The notes: generated by a model from the sequence alone, not told the origin. A DNA stretch of 64,000 nucleotides from Astropecten irregularis (GCA_963971285.1 OZ020250.1:13252499-13316498); one strand, 5' to 3'; positions 1 through 43,200 are shown, counted from the first letter of the stretch. A program made the numbers and translations.

Positions 1-884
1 GAAAATACTGTGACTATTAAGTTCTGCCCATTTACAAATAATTTTTAGATTCACATTGCAACTCATCCCGATTTTAATGCCCAAAAACACAAAGTGATTT
101 GAAATTGTTATTTTGGTGAGGAATAATGTGGTAGGCCTCGCTTGCCAAAGTAAAAACTTTGTGCACACAACACAATGCTGTTTGCCACCATGATCATTTG
201 TAACTTTTCCTTTTGATAACCAATCTCCACAAATTCTGCATTTGTTTGTTCTGGGGAACTCATGTCCTCCCAGCCCACCACAACATGACACTGCACAGTA
301 TGTACCAGGCATTTCATGCAATAATTTAAGTCGGTTATGTTTATGACGAATATTCGTACACAAAAGCAATGTCAACAAAATCAACACACTTTTCCCGAGA
401 TGGTGAAGCGCGCCCTCTTGAGATTAACAATGGTTAGTCAAAAGCAAAGATTATATAGCGCTACGCGCAAGATGGGGAACTCTCCCTGAAACGTGTAAGC
501 GCCATGGGCACGCGCTCCACGTACGGAGATGATATGAGCGATGTGTGCGGTCCCGTGCAAAAGTAGGTCCAGAAAACCACAAAAAAATTGCCATTTTCAT
601 ATTCAGTTGCTTTCACATCAATGTCAAATATTTCTATTTATAATAAACAATAGGTTTTAATCCAATCCGGGCCAAAATTTTGCCTTACACTCCCCTTTTC
701 TTTGATAAAGAGTCCAGCCTCCATATGTCCCGTGTACAAACTACTCGCCAGTTACACACCAAAATGGCGGATCGTGTATAATTTGTATGGAGAATGGCGA
801 CCTCCATACCGATTACCACGCGCCCTATGGTTAGTTATCCATCTTGCGCGTAGCACTATGTAATCTTTGGTCAAAAGTCTCCCA
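1..884 (-). mobile_element. THAP-bearing DNA transposon remnant (copy 1), cut by window edge
   Basis: The right end is CAAAAGTCTCCCA at 872-884, the inverted form of the GGGAGACTTTTG end seen in copy 2 at 23441. On the minus strand from 312 the reading MPGTYCAVSCCGGLGGHEFP is a THAP zinc-finger start. A 2-bp loss relative to copy 2 shifts the frame after FP, so it is not functional. A separate hAT-like element (445-869) is inserted inside it. The superfamily could be P-like or Kolobok-like, both of which carry THAP domains. Confidence 0.7.
445..869. mobile_element. hAT-like MITE nested in THAP element, with target-site duplication
   Basis: A 425-bp element bounded by about 31-bp inverted repeats beginning CAAAGATTATATAGCG on the left and CAAAGATTACATAGTG on the right (read inward). 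It is flanked by GTCAAAAG at 437-444 and 870-877. The 8-bp duplication fits the nTnnnnAn pattern typical of hAT elements. No coding capacity. Removing it joins TTAGTCAAAAG to TCTCCCA, the same sequence that ends copy 2 of the host element, so the insertion is read unambiguously. Confidence 0.82.
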
Positions 885-951
885 TTCAATTTAGGTTTTG
901 AATAATAATGCCACTCATCTTCTGCTTAGCAGTTTTGACCCAAGATTTTAC

Positions 952-31066
<30,115 letters not shown>

Positions 31067-31266
31067 CTGAAAATATATAAGAAAACGTGGATTAATTATG
31101 TTTTACGTGAGCCTTCAAAATCTAAAAGTAGACCCTAACACTAGATCCAGTATTTCTAACTTGAGAAAAAATTATCTGTACCATGTAGTTCATGTCAGTA
31201 AAGGCAGTTCGTGAAGCACAGACATCCTGGTTTCAAGTTCAACAAATACAACCCACAGTTTTAAAG

Positions 31267-31599
31267 GTAGTATCATACTTTGGTTTTTATCAAAGAATTA
31301 CAGATTCATGGGCAAAAATACCAAGACAGATACAGTAGCAATCATCTGTGAAAATTTCAGTCCCATACGGTGCCCACTTTTTGAGAAAACAGTGAAAAAC
31401 AGCCTTAGTATTTCTCAAGTCTTTTCTCTTTTATTTTTGATCTTTTAAAAGATCAAAAAGATTTTTGGTCGTTGTTTTATTAATTTCTGGATAAGTACAC
31501 CATTTCCGGTGGAAAAATGTTAACGGTAGGTTTCTACCATCACCATCTTCATACCCTGTAAGTTATACGTAATACCAAAGTATGATAGGCCTACTACCT
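31267..31599. mobile_element. TTAA-type MITE, family A, with TSD
   Basis: TTAA at 31263-31266 and 31600-31603. Left end AGGTAGTATCATACTTTGG; the right end carries an 8-bp insert (GGCCTACT) within the matching repeat. Central TTTTGATCTTTTAAAAGATC hairpin. Confidence 0.85.
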
Positions 31600-31835
31600 T
31601 TAAAAGGGGCGAAGGTATTTAGCGGTACAAAATTGCACACGACCCAGTTTGAAACTTGCACAGCCCAGTTTAAAACTTGCGTGGGGGTTGAAAACTGGGC
31701 ATACCTGGAGATTAGTCTACTCTGGTTAATAGCTGGTACCCTGACCCGACAGATGAAGAGTTGCATATAGGTGAGTTAGTTTACTGTAGAAGCTGGGTAA
31801 TTGCGCTCAAATAGCATAGTCCTAGGTGTTCTCTA

Positions 31836-32460
31836 TGGTGTTCTAAACCTGCCATCTCGCATCTCGCGTTTTCAATTTCGCTTTAGGTTTTCAATCTCGC
31901 GTTACAAATCTCACATTAGGTATTTTTTAATCTCGCATCTGGCATCTCCCCTCTCGCATTTGATGCGTGTGTTTACATTCATGGCCGGTGCACTTGCAGT
32001 GGTGTTGCACAACTGTGATATCGTCAAAGCGCGCTTTATTGGGCCATGACCTGTCTGTAGTGTGAATATCTATACAAAAAAAAATCTTGGTGATACATGT
32101 ATTCCTAAATTTAATACATTGCGTAACTGGTAACATATGGCACTTGGTCAAAAGTAACTAGGCCCTAGGCCTAGTAAGAGCAATAGGCCTACAGATCATG
32201 ACCTGATAAAACACGCTCTGACAATTCCTGATTCCAGTAGTGCAACTTCCAATAGGCCTACTGCAACAGTGCAAGCGCGCTGGCCATGAATGTAAACACA
32301 CACATCTAATTACAAGTTCAAATGCGAGATGCCAGATGCAAGATGCGGGATGCGGCAATGAGGGATGCGAGAGGGATGACCTACCTATGCGAGATTGAAA
32401 ACCTAACGTGAGATTCCTAATCCTAACGAAAGATGCGAGATGACAGGTATAGAACACCAT
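31836..32460. mobile_element. Large foldback element with ATCTCGCAT sub-repeats
   Basis: About 625 bp. Left arm TGGTGTTCTAAACCTGCCAT with many ATCTCGCAT/CTCGCGTT repeats; right arm GCGAGATGACAGGTATAGAA then CACCA. Deeper, GTGTTTACATTCATGGCC pairs with GGCCATGAATGTAAACAC. Open frames on both strands across it are artefacts. Confidence 0.75.
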
Positions 32461-34590
32461 TGTCCATAGTTTTCCAATATTATATGATAATCGAACTTGA
32501 TAGGGGCCAAGGGCAAGGCAAATCATCTCACTCTCACTCATAGTCTTGAGATCTGCGAAATTCCACCCCCGGCAACATATTTTTAGTCGTTATTCTTACT
32601 TGACCATGAATGATTATATTATCGTCCGGTCATGAGTTTCCGATGGACATATGTTTTCGATGACGAAATTTTATTCCCATTTACCGCGAGACCGTGCGTG
32701 ATACTACGTGATCAGTATGCCTGAAGTGATGACTACACTCAGGGCTATCTCCGACAATCAGGATGTTGACAATAAAGTTTTCAGTTGTGAGTGATACTCA
32801 AAAGTAAAAAACTATGTAATTTTGGGTATAGATTACTAATGCATTTTTAGGCTAATGTTCAAACGTTTATAAAAGACACAATCTGTGGTCAAATATTTCA
32901 AACTAAACTGTCGTCTGCTCGAACAACTTTCATTCTTCCGATGTCAGACCTGCCGTCAAGTGATCCCAGTGCGATCTGGGTTTTTATGGCATGCCAATGT
33001 AACAAAAGTGTTTAAGTCTTTCTCAAATCGAAGTGCCATAATTTTCTTTTTCTCTTTTTAATTTGAAACTTTGCTAAGCTGATGAACTTAAGCTATCCAC
33101 GTTTAGGCCTCTCATAATGATGCCAGATATTATAAAAATGTTTGATAATAATTTTACCTACCATGATCTGTACCAAATTCTCATTTTGTTGATTCAACCA
33201 TTTATTTATAAAAAAAAAATTTATCATTCACGATCTTTGAATCAAAACCGTTTCAGGACCTTTTATAAATAACTCCATCGACCCAGTTCGATCAAATTGA
33301 GTCAGCACAATATTTCATCAATTTTTGAGTGACTTGGCACGCCATAGCTACTCCGATGTCAACGAACTTTGCCGCACAACCAAGTTATCGAAAACTGGTG
33401 ACGCTTTGTTTACATAGCGGAATCGATGTCGCTGTAAATGACGGACAATATTTCCAAAGAAAAGACTTCAACTTTGAGGATTTTTACAGAGTATAATTTG
33501 GAAGTGTCCAGATCAAAGTTAGTGAAGTGATTTTCTGAAATTTTATTTCGTTTCTGTTTTATAGAAGTTTTCCCGTTATCCCATCGGAAACCGATGACTG
33601 CAGGCTATTATTATTTAGGCCATTTATACAATTTCATACAATACAAGAAGTAGGCCTAATAATCTTCACACATTGCACATCATACTTCCTCGTGTTAATC
33701 GTAGATCATTTCATCATTCCATTCCATTTCCAGGAGAGTCAAAAACTGTTCAGGGAAAGTATTTGAGTTTGACAATAAACAATATCGGTTTTCATGAATG
33801 CTGCAGTCAGGTCGTTAGACCAAAGGCGCGCGGCGCCCAACTATCTTGGCGTCGGCTGTGTCTATGCCAACAGTGTTTGGCTACGGCCGGCTTGCATTTA
33901 ACACACGTGTATATACATGGCGTGGTAGCCATAGCTGCATAAAACCGCTTGTCTAGGGCTAGGTCTTGCTATTCGCCCGTTGCAAATGCATTGGAACATA
34001 GACGTAATCGTAGCCCAGAAAGCCCGTTTGGAAGCAGCCTCGCTAAATCCTGTACTGCATGTATTGTAGAGTTTCTAGTCTGCTGTATATTCGCAACTGG
34101 AACACGCAGCCCATTTGGGTTCAGTTAAAATCGCCTGGTACTTGGCTATTCTGGAATTAAATGTACGGATATACGCCCTGCTGCAGTGTGAACCAGCGAA
34201 AGATTTTGCGCGGCGAGTTGAAACGAAAACATTATCAACTGCTGGGAAACCTTCTTGTTGTGAGGGTTTTTTGGTAAGTTATAATTGCGTATTTTGGGCA
34301 ATTCCGTTTTTCTCTAATGTATTTTTTTTATTCTTAACAATTAATCGTATTCGAGTGACTTAGTGGGGATTGTAGCTTTGAAAAGTAACTTAGGCCTACC
34401 TACATATACTTTGTTGGTCTTCTCCTCTATATTACCAAGGTTAATTTTTTGGAAAGAGGGCAGGGCTTTGATTTTTGAGGGAAATTATGGGGTAAAAACG
34501 GTAACCAAGATTGGAACATTTCACCGCTGCACGGACGGCCGCACACGAGAATAGTCTGGTTTCCACTCTGACATTTTGAGGACTCTTGAT

Positions 34591-34788
34591 ATGTTGGGTC
34601 TGGGCACTAGACTAGCCAGACCAGACAAAATGGCCTCACGCGATCAGACGGCCTGTTTTAAAGTTTACAAGAAGCGCGTAAGAAAATTGAATTTTAACCC
34701 TGAAATGTTTAACAAATTTCTTCAATCTAGGCTTTTAAGGACCCAGGAACATTTGCTGAAAGTCAAAAGTATCATTTTTGAGGAGTAG
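34591..34788 (+). other. Short basic ORF in the divergent intergenic region, doubtful
   Basis: An open frame of about 65 residues (starting MLGLGTRLARPDKMASRDQ, ending LLKVKSIIFEE, TAG at 34786-34788) rich in Lys, Arg and Leu. I recognise no family. It overlaps no identified repeat and lies 1.9 kb upstream of the NCAPG2 ATG. It could be chance, an upstream ORF in an NCAPG2 leader exon, or a micropeptide. No splice sites or polyadenylation signal support it. Confidence 0.15.
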
Positions 34789-35233
34789 AAGTTAGTTCAG
34801 AGCCAACAAAATCAATGTGTTTTGGGATCCCGTCAACCCACAATCGCCGACTTGGTTTTGGGGGTAACATTTCCTGTTAGTGTTTAATAGGCCTAGGCTA
34901 CTTTTTTTTTTTTTATTTTTTTTTTAACTTTCTCATTTGTCATTTTGCTTTTTCACAGTTTCAGTTTCAGGTTTTGTAAAAACACATTGGAGGCCTAACG
35001 TTAGGCCAGTACTACTTCCAATCATGGAGGTAGAAATAGATTTCTACCTCCATGAGTCCATGTTCCAATTAAAGTTGTAACTTGTAAGGCAGACTCCCGT
35101 GTTCACTCCCATGCCTTACAACTGTGGGTGTAGGACCAGTACTGTTTAGGCCTATAGTGTTACAACATCAACAAATCTTGGAATCGTCGGATTTACAAAT
35201 CCGGTGCGACGAAACTAGGAGTAGGAGAATCCC

Positions 35234-35392
35234 AATAGCGCTCCTCACTTGCGCTAAAAATAGCACTGGATCTTAGACAAACATGCATGTGTGGGTGTGC
35301 GCATCCGTGTACACTAGTCTACCTGTGTGAGACAGTGCTTGTCTGACACCTGGGGATTTTGTGACGTCATTAGATTAGTGCGGAGCGCTATT
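35234..35392. mobile_element. Foldback MITE, AATAGCGCT family, inside a larger inverted repeat
   Basis: AATAGCGCTCCTCACTTGCG to GTGCGGAGCGCTATT. Its flanks carry GGATTTACAAATCC on both sides (35188-35201 and 35411-35424) with CGAAACT / AGTTTCG inverted between them. Confidence 0.75.
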
Positions 35393-36660
35393 CGGTTCCC
35401 AGTTTCGTTGATGGATTTACAAATCCATTGTTGCATTCAGAGATATTTGCGGTCTGGTTAAATTTAAAAAGGCAATATTTCCAGTCTTTCGGTTTATTTG
35501 GTTGTTTGTTAAATCTGTGACAAAAAACAACAACTTGGATGTTATAATTTGAAGGTGGACAGTGAGGCTAGTAAAAGTAAAAATAAATCGCCCGCATTCA
35601 TGTTCATTCCGCTAGTGCCATAAATAATAGACTGGTTCAATGCCAGGCATGCATGCAGTATTGGCTAAACTTCTCGCTGCTGTTGGGCACAGCGAAAAAT
35701 CCCTTACACGAATTGGCACGAAACGGCCACAAGAGGGCATCACGATCTTCTCATTATGTGACGTCATCGCACTGACCAAAAATGGAAGTTTTCATGAATG
35801 AAACTGATGCGCATGGGCACATACCGGTACTCAGCAATGCCCACTCGAATCATTGATACTTCGACTGACCTCGCCTCGATCTTGCTGAAGGTGTTGGCCA
35901 TAGCTTTTTATGTGTACTTGATATCGCCAATGTGGGGACTGGCAGCGAGTCTACTTTTAAAACAGATTTGCAAATTCGGTACCGAAAGTAGGAATCGGAT
36001 GATTGATAGAGTACATTTATGATATAGTTTCGACGAATTCGTAGATTCGTTGCAACAGTACAAGGATATATTATAGCCTCAGTCATAATTGGCTACTTTC
36101 TAATTCTAGATTTAGAAGGCTTAGGGGCCTATTCCTTGACTTGAGCCTTCTACTGTTCTACTTCTAGGCCTGTACTTCTGTATTTCACGGTACTTGTGCC
36201 AAACAAATTTCCCCAAATGACATCAAAGACATCATAGATTGGTTTGAAAAATACTCCATCTCTTCTCTTAATGCTAAGGATGAAATGCAGCTTATTTGTT
36301 TGTGCTCACAATTTTTTCCGATGTTTTCCGATGGAAATCCAGACAATCGTTTCCAACTTTTTCGGATCATCTGCCATCTTGTGTGGTTCTCTGCCACACA
36401 CATGTGACTTCATGCTTGTTTCTACATGTAATTGGCGGAGAGCCAAACCAATTTTCAAGGGGGTCAATAAAAAAGTGAACCAGTATGGAATACATGTATC
36501 TTTAAAAATCAAGCTTTCAAATGGGGAGGTTGACACAAACGCCCAGTGGAGGTGTAGGGGGGGGGGGGTCAGGCATAGATATGTCACTGACCCTAATCCG
36601 TATCATGGAATAGTCATCATACATGTCAAACTTGAAACTTAAAATTGGTGCATTTCCCTT

Positions 36661-36694
36661 TTCTTTTTTGAATTGATTATAGTTATAGCTCAAG
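36661..36694 (+). other. NCAPG2: NCAPG2 leader acceptor region
   Basis: A pyrimidine-rich tract runs into TTATAG acceptors at 36681-36682 and 36687-36688, 6-12 nt before the ATG. This suggests a spliced 5' leader whose first exon lies upstream and was not located. Confidence 0.4.
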
Positions 36695-39600
36695 ATGGTG
36701 GCCCCCAGTACCTTCAGAGAAGCTTTTCTGCAAGCTGCCGAAGACGTAGATCGAGAGGAATTTGTTCAATACCTACAGCGTCATGTAAGTGATTATTTCA
36801 GTACCTGACTAGGTAAATTTGTGTGTATTAGGCCTACACCAATCTCCAAATCTTTAATTGGCTATATAGACCCCAATGCACAATTAAGTTTGTCACTCAT
36901 GTGGAGCACCTTCCATTAAAGTCAAAAGAAAGTAACTTGTCTCCACCAGTGCAAAATGTTGGGTAAGGTCAATGTCTCCATGGCAGTCCAAGGGTTACGA
37001 TCATGACAGCTATGCAAAGTGTATACATACTTCATGCATTTTCTTTCTTTTTTAAAGTTGTTTTACCAAGAGGTTGGTGCATAGGGTCTTTACCTTTCCA
37101 AGTAAACTGCCAGACTGGGAAAACAAGGTATCCAAAAACAGCAAACAGATTGTCTAAGAGATGCCCAGAACAATCATGGATTACCTGGCTGAGCACACAT
37201 TTTTGTTTGGGATAGTGCTTTGCAATATCTTGTATATTGTCGTGTGTTTTGTTCCCTCCTTTAGAATTCTAAAACTGATGACTTTACAGTGGAGGAAGCC
37301 CTGCAGAGCTTCTCCCGGAAGCAGCACGATCGCATGTGGTCCGGTCTCAATCAGATGTGCTCATCGACGCTCCTCAGTTCACCGTTTGAAACTGCGGACA
37401 GCAGCGAGGAGGAGGAGGAGGAAGCAGGGAGCAAGGTCAGTCAGGGAGTTCCCAAAGACCACCGGGGGTCGATTTCACGAAGCTCTTCTATCGATCGTAA
37501 CTCGAGTTACGAAGGGTAACACACCATATCCTATATAGGGCTACAATGCATTAGAGTCCTATGATTGATAGTAAATTACAAAGAGTCTGGTGAAATCGGC
37601 CAAGGGCCCAATTTCATGGCTATGCTTGATGTGGAATTTGGCAAAACACATACACATACAGGGCTAGTGTTGAATTTCTTTGCTAGCCAGATATTTTAAG
37701 TAAGAAATCCTTAGTTAGTCAAACTAATCACGCGTACAACTGAAATTCCTTGCTAATCCATGAAATAGGATCTTGTAGGCACAGAATTTCCTGCTTCCTT
37801 AAGCACTGATTCTATGTTTAAGGTATTAAGCAGAGCCATGAAATTAGGCCCAGCAGTGGTTGCCAATTTAAGCAAAATGACTTATTGCTATCAGCTGATT
37901 TTGAGTTGCAGCGCCATAGTTGTTGAATAATGGGAGACTTTTGGAGAGTCGGTCTTGAGTCAACAGCGCACATACACGCACGTGCAATACAATGCGTGCA
38001 TGCTCATTATTGCGCAAGCACGGTTTGTGCGTGCGCTGTTGACTCAAGACCGACTCTCCAAAAGTCTCCCATTCAGCTCATCATTACAATAGTGAATTGT
38101 CACACTTTGCTTTATAGCAATTGAGACTGATTCTCATCTATAAATAGTGACTATCAATCGCTTAGATCTATCTCAGTTTTTCGGGAAACCATCCCTACGT
38201 CATACAACATACATCTGACTAGCTGCATCAAGAGCAGAAATAAGTTGAGACACTCGATTTAAGCTTGTGTGGTTATAAGTAGGATTTGAAGCTTTGCATG
38301 GTGGAAGTCACGTAATAAGGAAAGGTTTGCGGAGACACCATGTATTATCTCTTTATAGATGTGTGATTCTGAAAGAAAACACATTCTCCTGAGGACGGCC
38401 AGAGTACACTGGCCGGAACATCGAGATCAACTTTTCACCGGTTCTTTTTTCAGAACCACACATCTATAAAGAGATTATACATGGTGTCTCTGCAAACCTT
38501 TCCTTATTTGTGTGGTTTTGTGATGACTTTTTTTTAAGTCATCAGACTTGATAGAAGTGACCTTTTGTCGTTGTAGGATGCCTCGTCAGCCTGCCTCCAG
38601 GGGATTGTCACCGTGGCAACAGCTTGCCTCACCATGGAAAAACCAGTCGAGACGCAGAACATGTTGGAGACTGCCATAGTGCTGCACGGTAAGAACGCAA
38701 ACAGACACCAGCATCTAGTAACAAATGTTTTGAAACCCTACATGTTAAGAGATGAAAGTGACGTCCCATATTTCAGGATGACCTGCTCTGTGCAAATGAG
38801 TCATATTTCTCACCAGATGTTAACCAGTTTATATGGCCAATTAAAGACGGAGAGAGTTCATAGAATAATACTAACATTGTTATTGGAACCAGTATACCTC
38901 CACAATGCAGCATGCTACAGACCTACAACATATTCCATATGAAAGTTCAGGACGTACTCTTTCTGATCAAACTAATATCTCAGTTTGGTTTGTCAAAATA
39001 TGACATATTACCCATTTTGACAGAACAGATCACAGTAAGGGTGCACAGTTAAACAGCAAGTTGCTTCTTTGATCATGGTTACAAAAATAGGTCTGGCCTT
39101 TGTTAGACATTTGCAGAGGTAATATTCAGACCGGCCCATTGTTGTGAAACTGAAAGGTTCGTTAATGTATTGTTTTAGGGACTGTAAGATTCCCATTGTG
39201 ATATCGGACCCAACAGTACAATGGCTAAATTATATACACAAACTTGCTGTCTGGCTTGGCTGGGAGATCAAACCCAAGTGGGCCAATCAGTGGATAAGTG
39301 TGCCCCATACCCACCAGTGATATGCTTGACATGGGTTCATCAATCGCAGGGAAAATTTCAACCAAAAAATGTTGGCCATTAAAACCCAGGGAAATAAATT
39401 GTAGATGCAGTTGTGAAAAGTCAAACGAAACCATTGAAATCCAAAGTGGTTGATATTGTCCTCTGTGAAACTGGAAGTCGGAAGAGACATTTTCAGGAAT
39501 GGAAATATGACCTTGTTGCATTGACACCAGTGTTGTTAAACAGGATTCCCATCTTGAATCAGATCCTTCTAATAGTTTTCAATTTCTTGTCCATGTAGGT

Positions 39601-40203
39601 GTCTTACTTGACCTCCCCGACTCAGCCAGTAAGTTACAGCACTCTATCGCCAAGCTGTGTGAGAAGTGGTAAGTTTAAATCCTGATGTAGTTTTAGAAGT
39701 TACATCCAGCCATGTCAGCTGTTGCAGACTGCCTACCAATCCCGAAGCAGTCCCTGTTACAATTTCATGGAACTGCTTAGAACTAAAAGTTTGGCAATCA
39801 TGAAGATGTCTTGCTTTGTTAAAAATAATTGATTACCAAGAAATATTACATGCAATCTTTATGGTATGCAAAAAGACAAAAACTGCTAGTACTGCTCTCA
39901 GGGTTTGCAGGTTCCTATCCCATTTCAGTAAATTTTTCAGTCAATTGGCAATCCCTCTTTTTGTTCTTTTCTTGCACCAGGTGGACCAGTGAGCACCCGG
40001 GCCGTGAGGAGCTTGTCTCCAACACCCTCATGTATTTCCTGGTCAGGAGCCTCCAGCCTAAGGCTACTGTCGCTGACGTCAAGAGCGTGGACGGACTGCG
40101 CCAGGCTCTGAACCACGTCAACCTGGAGGATGACAGCAGTGCCACCCTCAAGGACCTGCTGGTGCAGTGTGTCACGAGGCCCAACTATCTCAAACAGGAC
40201 AAG
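36695..40203 (+). CDS. NCAPG2: NCAPG2 exons 1-5: N-terminal helices (residues 1-222)
   Basis: Exon 1 starts MVAPSTFREAFLQAAEDV and aligns with human METFVQAV-type N-terminus and its FLQFVQ helix (here EEFVQYLQRH). Exon 2 gives SFSRKQHDRMWSGLNQM, matching human ELSRKQKEELWQRLKNL, then an acidic run (SSEEEEEEAGS). Exon 3 gives GIVTVATACLTME and IVLHG, and exon 4 LPDSASKLQHSIAKLCEKW, matching human LPESERKLQSSIQDLCVTW. Exon 5 gives WWTSEHPGREELVSNTLMYF and ends KQDK. The first ATG is chosen by this alignment. Candidate leader-intron acceptors lie at 36681-36682 and 36687-36688. Confidence 0.93.
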
Positions 40204-43200
40204 GTTTGCTATTAGTATTCCCAATGAGCTGTCTCTCTAATGGCAGCAAGTATCTGCATAAAAGGATTGCTTGGGATTCCTTTAATAAGTTTGCACTGGT
40301 TGAAGTCAAGTTCGGGGAAGGCAAGGTTAAAAAATGTTTGTGTGTGTTGTTGATGGAAATGCCTGGCTGAGATTGTCTCAGTAACCAAGTTTGGTATTGA
40401 TCCTTCAATCCTTCCTGAAGTTCCTGCTGCAACCATATTCTTTATTTATTCCTTTGTGGCTTTAAACTTTTTACCTTTTGATCTACAAATTGAAAGGCCT
40501 CTGTGTGAAACCAAGACCAACCCCCATAACCAAGTTTGATGTTGATTAGGTTCCATGCACACACAGGCAATGAAAATTATGGACAAGTCTGACCATGGTC
40601 TTAAAGGTAGTATCATACTTTGGTAGGAAACAGAAATGTTCACAGATTTACGTATATTTTTCAGGGTATGAAGATGATGCTAGTAGAATCCTACTGTTAA
40701 AATGTTTCCGCCTGAAATAGTGTATTTATCCAGAAATTAGTAAAACAACGACCGAAAATCTTTTTGATCTTTTAAAAGATCAAAAATAAAAGAGAAAAGA
40801 CATAAGAAATACTGTGGCTGTTTTTCACTGTTTTCTCAAAAAGTGGGCACCGTATGGGACTGAAATTTTCACAGATGACTGTTACTGTTTCTTCCTTGAT
40901 ATTTTTGCTCATGAATCTGTACGTCTTTGACAAAAACCAAAGTATGATACTACCTTTAATGGGGGCCTTCAGACATAGATGCATACCAGGTGATTGTATT
41001 CACTCACATGGATGCGAGTAGACTAAGGGTTGCTTTGAATGGTCGACAGCTATGACCATCTCTATTAAAGGGGTTTGTCTTCAGTAATATGCACATAATG
41101 CCAGACTTGCTTGGAGTTTAGTTAGGAGGGCCTGACAATCCTGAGGATCGATAAGTCAGGCCCTCCTAACTCCAAGCATTTTATATATTTCAGGCCATTA
41201 TTTTGGTTGATGAGCAGTTTGCAGCAGTTCATTACTTGTATTGTTTATATTGCTAATTTCAAAAGTGAGCCTTCTTGGTTTTGTAGTCCGATATGAAACA
41301 AAAAAGAGGAAAACGACTGTTTAACAGCAATTAACATCTTGTCTTTGAAGGGTTGCCGCTTCCTGAGTTTCCTGTTTGGACTGAGTCCCTCCTTCTTAGA
41401 ACGACTTCACAAGACCATCAAGACCCAGCTACCAGTCTGTTCCAAGTAATGCCTTCATATCAAGCTCCTTTGATGACCCATATTTAGTGGAGATACTTTC
41501 TCTTTCTTTTTGAATATTAGAACCCTCTACAGCTATCTGTCATATCTGTTATTATAAAGGGCCTGTTTGTTTAACACATGGGATCCCAGATCTGCGGATC
41601 CATGTCCCACCCATGCAGGATACGCTTACATGGAATCCGGGATCCGGATCAACAGGATTCATGATCTTGTGCGCATGAAACAAACGGTCCCTATGGCCAG
41701 TTCATAAGACACGTCAAACATTTATTTACTCTTCTAATTACAATTGAATACATTATTTTGAGAAATATGTTCAAACAGAATGTAATAAAAAGATTTATTT
41801 TATTTATCATACTCAGAAGAGGAAGGGGCATAAAGCTATTAAAAAAGCACAGACTTGTTTTAGCTAATGTTTTAGAAATAACACAGTGGAAGCTACAATG
41901 TGCATTTACAAGAATGACATGTATGCAAAAAAAATTAAATGTATGCAATAGACAGAGACAGACATCAGATTAAATGACTAGGATGAAAAGTGCAATGAAT
42001 GGTGCGCTAAAATAGTGGGAAACATTTTACTATAGAATCTTGATGCTTTGAGAGCCAGGGGCCGATTTAACGCAGCCCTACAATCGATCGCAAGTCGAGA
42101 TACGAAGGATAAACCAACGTATCCTTTGACTTCTACGCAGGACTTGCCATACATCATAAGTCCTACGATTGATAGTAAGTTACGATGAGTTTGGTGAAAT
42201 TGACCCCTGGCTTCTTTTTAATTTGGCTGTGATATACTGTTCTTTGATGATCCACAGGTCCATGGTTGACTCATACGGGGGAATATACTTCAAGGCATGG
42301 AGGGTTGCCAGTGGAGCTAATCTAGAGGTAAGAACAGATCAGTAGAAGTCGCATCCAGTCAGTTTCCAGAGTTTTAGTTGTTTTCCTTTTTAAAGGTACA
42401 GTACAGGATTGGTAACATACCCAAACAGAAATGTTCACAGATTTACGTATGAAGATGGTGCTGGTAGGAACATAACGTTAAAAATGTTTTGCCTGAAATG
42501 GTATATTTATTCAGATATTAGTAAAACATAGACTGAAAAACAGTTTTGATCTCAGGGTAAGATCAAAACCATTCTTTGTGTTTTATAAAAAAAAACTGTG
42601 ACTCTGATGTCCTATTGAGCTCAAATTTTCACAGGTGTGTTATTTCATGTACATGCTGGATCAGACAGTGTGAGTGCTGTTCTGTGACCTTTACCAATCA
42701 TGTATTATACCTGTAATTGTGGTCTGCAGGTTTGACGGGAATGATAGACAAAATATTCCACTGTTCATGACACACCAAGTTGTATCCGATGATTTGGGTA
42801 TTTGATGCTGTTTTTGGTTTTGTTCTCTTTCTGTAGAAATTGGAGAATTATTGCATCCAGGACTTGATGTACCACGCTGTGCATGCCTCACGTGCAGGCT
42901 CCCGATCGCTAGCTTCAATACTCAGACAGGTGATGGAATGAAAGTTACCTTCGTCCTTTACACTGGCCATGTTTTTCATGTCCCTGGTAGAGACTGTTCC
43001 ACCAATCTCACATCCCTTCTACAGGAGGCATACCATGCTGTTGACCAGGGGTGGCAGTTGGATGTGGTTTACACGGATTTCTCAAAGGCCTTTGATCGTG
43101 TTTCTCATGACCTTCTTTAGTATAAACTGTCTTCTTTTAATCTTCATCCCAATGCGCACTAAACCAAAATAATCTTGACATAAAGAAGGTTCTTCCACCA

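Larger units (their letters stand above)
32470..36660. other. Rest of the divergent intergenic region
   Basis: Between the foldback element and the NCAPG2 leader I see one MITE (35234-35392), a 32-bp inverted repeat at 35022-35053 (CATGGAGGTAGAAATA and complement), poly-T (34902-34925) and a G10 run (36557-36566). No conserved exon or TATA-like promoter stands out. First exons of ULK4 and NCAPG2 are probably here, and CTAGGCCTA-type motifs are frequent. Confidence 0.4.

Noticed and set aside
31801-32541. Coding frames on both strands upstream of ULK4
   Set aside because: They overlap the large foldback with ATCTCGCAT sub-repeats and show no conserved domain.
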